From: Setophaga petechia
Taxonomy: Eukaryota; Chordata; Aves; Passeriformes; Parulidae
Assembly (NCBI GenBank): GCA_024362935.1
Contig: JANCRA010000007.1
Span: forward strand, 23,461,003 to 23,525,002
Direction: 5' to 3'
DNA: 64,000 bases
A program made the translations under genes and the position numbers. The notes beneath the pieces were generated by a model. That model was given only the letters and a program-made list of their open reading frames with translations. It ran no database searches and had not been told where the DNA came from. This document shows positions 61,691-64,000 of the stretch, piece by piece (positions within the stretch are counted from its first letter, which is position 1; every line of letters starts with the position of its first letter).

Positions 61691-64000
61691 TTTTCCCTTG
61701 GTATCTCTATCTTTTTGCAGTCTGCACTGTGACTGTTGGGACTTTCACCTGTGGCTTACCAGGAGCTCCTCCTGTGCTGGTCCATTTCCCTGGTTTCAGT
61801 GGAGGTGGAGAACACGCAGTGGAGATCATCACACTGTTGAACCCACACTTCTGGCTCTCAGGGCAGGGAGCTGCTGGGCACCATCTTCTGTCCTGGCATC
61901 CAGCTGGCTGAGCTGGGATTGGCTGTTCCCTGACTCAGAATTCTTGAGCTCTGGGCCTTGGGTTGAGCTCTTTCTTCAGGTGTGGAGTCAGGAAAGGATT
62001 GCTGTCAGCTTTTCCATATGCCTCAAACAGTAGGGCATGTGGGAGTTGGCTGCTGTTCTGTCTCCTGTTCTCTGCCTGGAATACAGCTCAGAGTCCTGAG
62101 CATGGAAATGCTTTTGTTATCCAAGGGGAATCTGAACAGCCTGGGAGCCAAGGGTGCACATGGAGATGAGCAGCAGGAATGATTGGCTCGAAAGAGAGAT
62201 GGAGAAGCTGGAGAAGATCAAGGGCTGCTGAGGCAGAAGGGGCCAGAACTGAGCTGGGTTATCCAGGAGCAGAAGGGAGGCAGCCTCACACCAGGGGCCT
62301 GTCAGGTCCAGGGGAAACACTTTGGCCCAGGGAGGGCTGTGCAACTCAGGGACCACCCCTCAGGGAAAGGGATCCCCATCCTTTCAGTCAGCCAGCTTTG
62401 GCTGGGCAGCACCACATCTGGCCTTGTCCAGGGCTGGGGATAGTCCTGTCCCTCAGGGAGGGTGGATGGGGAGGCTGTCTTATGTCTGACAGGCCATGGG
62501 CCTTTTTCTGCCTGGGCTGAGGCAGGGAGCACAATGCAGGGCTGCTCAGCTTTGTGCCTTGATGAGCACAGGTTTGCCTCCAGCTCTGGATGCCAGGGCA
62601 AACTGTTCCTGGAGCACTGAGGCCGCTTCTCGGTGGGACCATGTGCTGAAGGCATCAGTAGTGGTATGGGAAATAGGCACTGCTGGCCCCCAACTCCTTC
62701 CCCTTTGTCACCCCTCCTCCAGGGCTACAGTTCACACCCAGGCAGAAAAGGGGTGCTGCAGCAGCACCTGACCCTGCTGTTTGTCCTGCTTTTATTTAGG
62801 GAGAGGCTGGATGTGGGGATGCATGGAACCAGGGCTCCACAGGAGCAAGAGTTTGTGCCCAGCCCCTTGGGAAATGCCAGGGGGGTGGCCCTAGTACATA
62901 TGTGTCATGTAGAGGCCACTGGGGCAGAAATTCCACCGGTCTCCTGCTCTGTGAGGGAATGAACCTGATGTCTGTCTGTCCCCTCCCACCCCACAAATCC
63001 CTGCCCAGGGGCTTTGGAGGGGGCAGAGGGCCCTCATGTGGCTAACTGCAGCCAGGTGGGCCACGGATGGATAAGGACCACTTCTCCTGGGCGTAGGTAT
63101 AGGGGAGGAAGGGGCAGGAGGTGAAGGAGCACAAGGAGCTTGTCCAGAGCAGCTGGAGGATGACTTTTCTGGATGTTGCTTCTCCCTCACCCTGGTGCAA
63201 GGGGAGAAACATGAGGGGCTGGGCTGTGCCACTGTGAGCCAGCCCTGCCCAGGGCAGAGGAGACAGAGCTGCCCCACACACGCTCCTCCCTGTACCTCTA
63301 ATCCCTCACCACTCCCTTATCACCGCCCACTTCCTGCCTCTTCTAAACCACAGCGTGCCCCACTTGGCAAGAAGGTACAAGGGATGGGGTGCTGGGGGGT
63401 TTGGGAAGAGGTGGGTACTGAGTCCCCACGATCAGTGCAGGCAGGGAGAGCAAACATGGTTTTAGGCATCTCTAATGAGGTCTTGCCTGGTTTCCGCTTC
63501 CCAGGAAGGGGCTTCAGCTATTCCCCCCTCCCCAGCACACCCCCTCCTGCTCTCTCTGGCTGTGAGTCTGATCATCCTGAAAATTAAAAATAAAACAAAA
63601 AGCAGCAGCACTTAGAGAATGAGTGGAAAGTCGTGGAGCTGGGACAGGCCCTCAGGTTCTGCCACAGAGCCCCTTGCTCCCACTCTGCCATCCCTGTACC
63701 CTGAAGGTGAGTCTGGATTGGGGTCTCAGGCAATTCCTGTCCCCCCAGCAAGCATCTCTCTGCCTCCCTCATTGAAAAGGAAGAAAAGCTCTGGACAAAG
63801 AAAAAGCTCTGGGTGTTAGGCAGCCCTTCCCACCCTGCTCCCTACCCTGTGGGAAGGACACCCATCCTTAGTTTCCTGCTCATCCTGGAACAGAGCTGGG
63901 GGAAGGATGTACAGGGAGGGTAGCTTGGCCTCCAACTCTGGCACTTTGTGTTCATGAGTAAATATTTGCTAATGGCAGCATGGCTGGGCGAATGTAGGGG
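61691..64000. other. Region beyond POLL with no recognised gene
   Basis: About 2.3 kb of moderately GC-rich sequence. Short open frames look random and no exon translation matches a family I know. In other vertebrates BTRC follows here on the opposite strand; a minus-strand AATAAA (62796-62791) could belong to its 3' end, but nothing confirms it. A plus-strand AATAAA lies at 63589-63594. Confidence 0.6.

Noticed and set aside
62791..62796. Minus-strand AATAAA as the 3' end of BTRC
   Set aside because: The neighbour is expected here from gene order, but no BTRC coding sequence is visible in the window, so a single hexamer is not enough.

Overview
The window is vertebrate nuclear DNA, most likely from a bird. 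Genes are split into short exons with GT-AG introns, and the average base composition is CpG-poor with one CpG island. Two avian-type CR1 LINE 3' ends and a compact 327-bp solo retroviral LTR lie between exons. Three genes are recognised by reading exon translations in phase: the last five coding exons of FBXW4 (+ strand, 5' part off the left edge), all of DPCD (- strand) and all coding exons of POLL (+ strand). This is the conserved FGF8-FBXW4-DPCD-POLL-BTRC neighbourhood of human 10q24 read in the opposite direction. FGF8 would lie off the left edge and BTRC off the right.

Layout: 31-41340 FBXW4, dominated by two giant introns (27.9 kb and 12.4 kb); about 41970-42970 a short gap between convergent genes holding a CR1 3' end; 43066-50076 DPCD (six coding exons, 203 codons); about 49800-50400 a CpG island acting as a shared divergent promoter for DPCD and POLL, with a 20-bp perfect palindrome made of two ETS sites; 51508-60272 POLL (eight coding exons, 578 codons), with 3' UTR to about 61690; 61690-64000 sequence with no gene I can support.

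The three genes are not a pathway. FBXW4 is an SCF ubiquitin-ligase substrate receptor, DPCD is a cilia/chaperone-linked protein, and POLL is a gap-filling repair polymerase. What joins them is regulation. DPCD and POLL share a promoter. In mammals and fish the FBXW4 introns carry long-range enhancers of FGF8. Here the two large introns contain several blocks of 200-700 bp that stand out from the background by retained CpGs, AT-rich homeodomain-type cores and TCF/HOX/MEIS-like motifs. I call these candidate conserved non-coding elements, but conservation cannot be tested from one sequence.

I found no CRISPR array, operon, tRNA, rRNA or new protein-coding system. The most interesting content is the candidate enhancer landscape, the divergent promoter, and several splice-site and repeat details given as findings.
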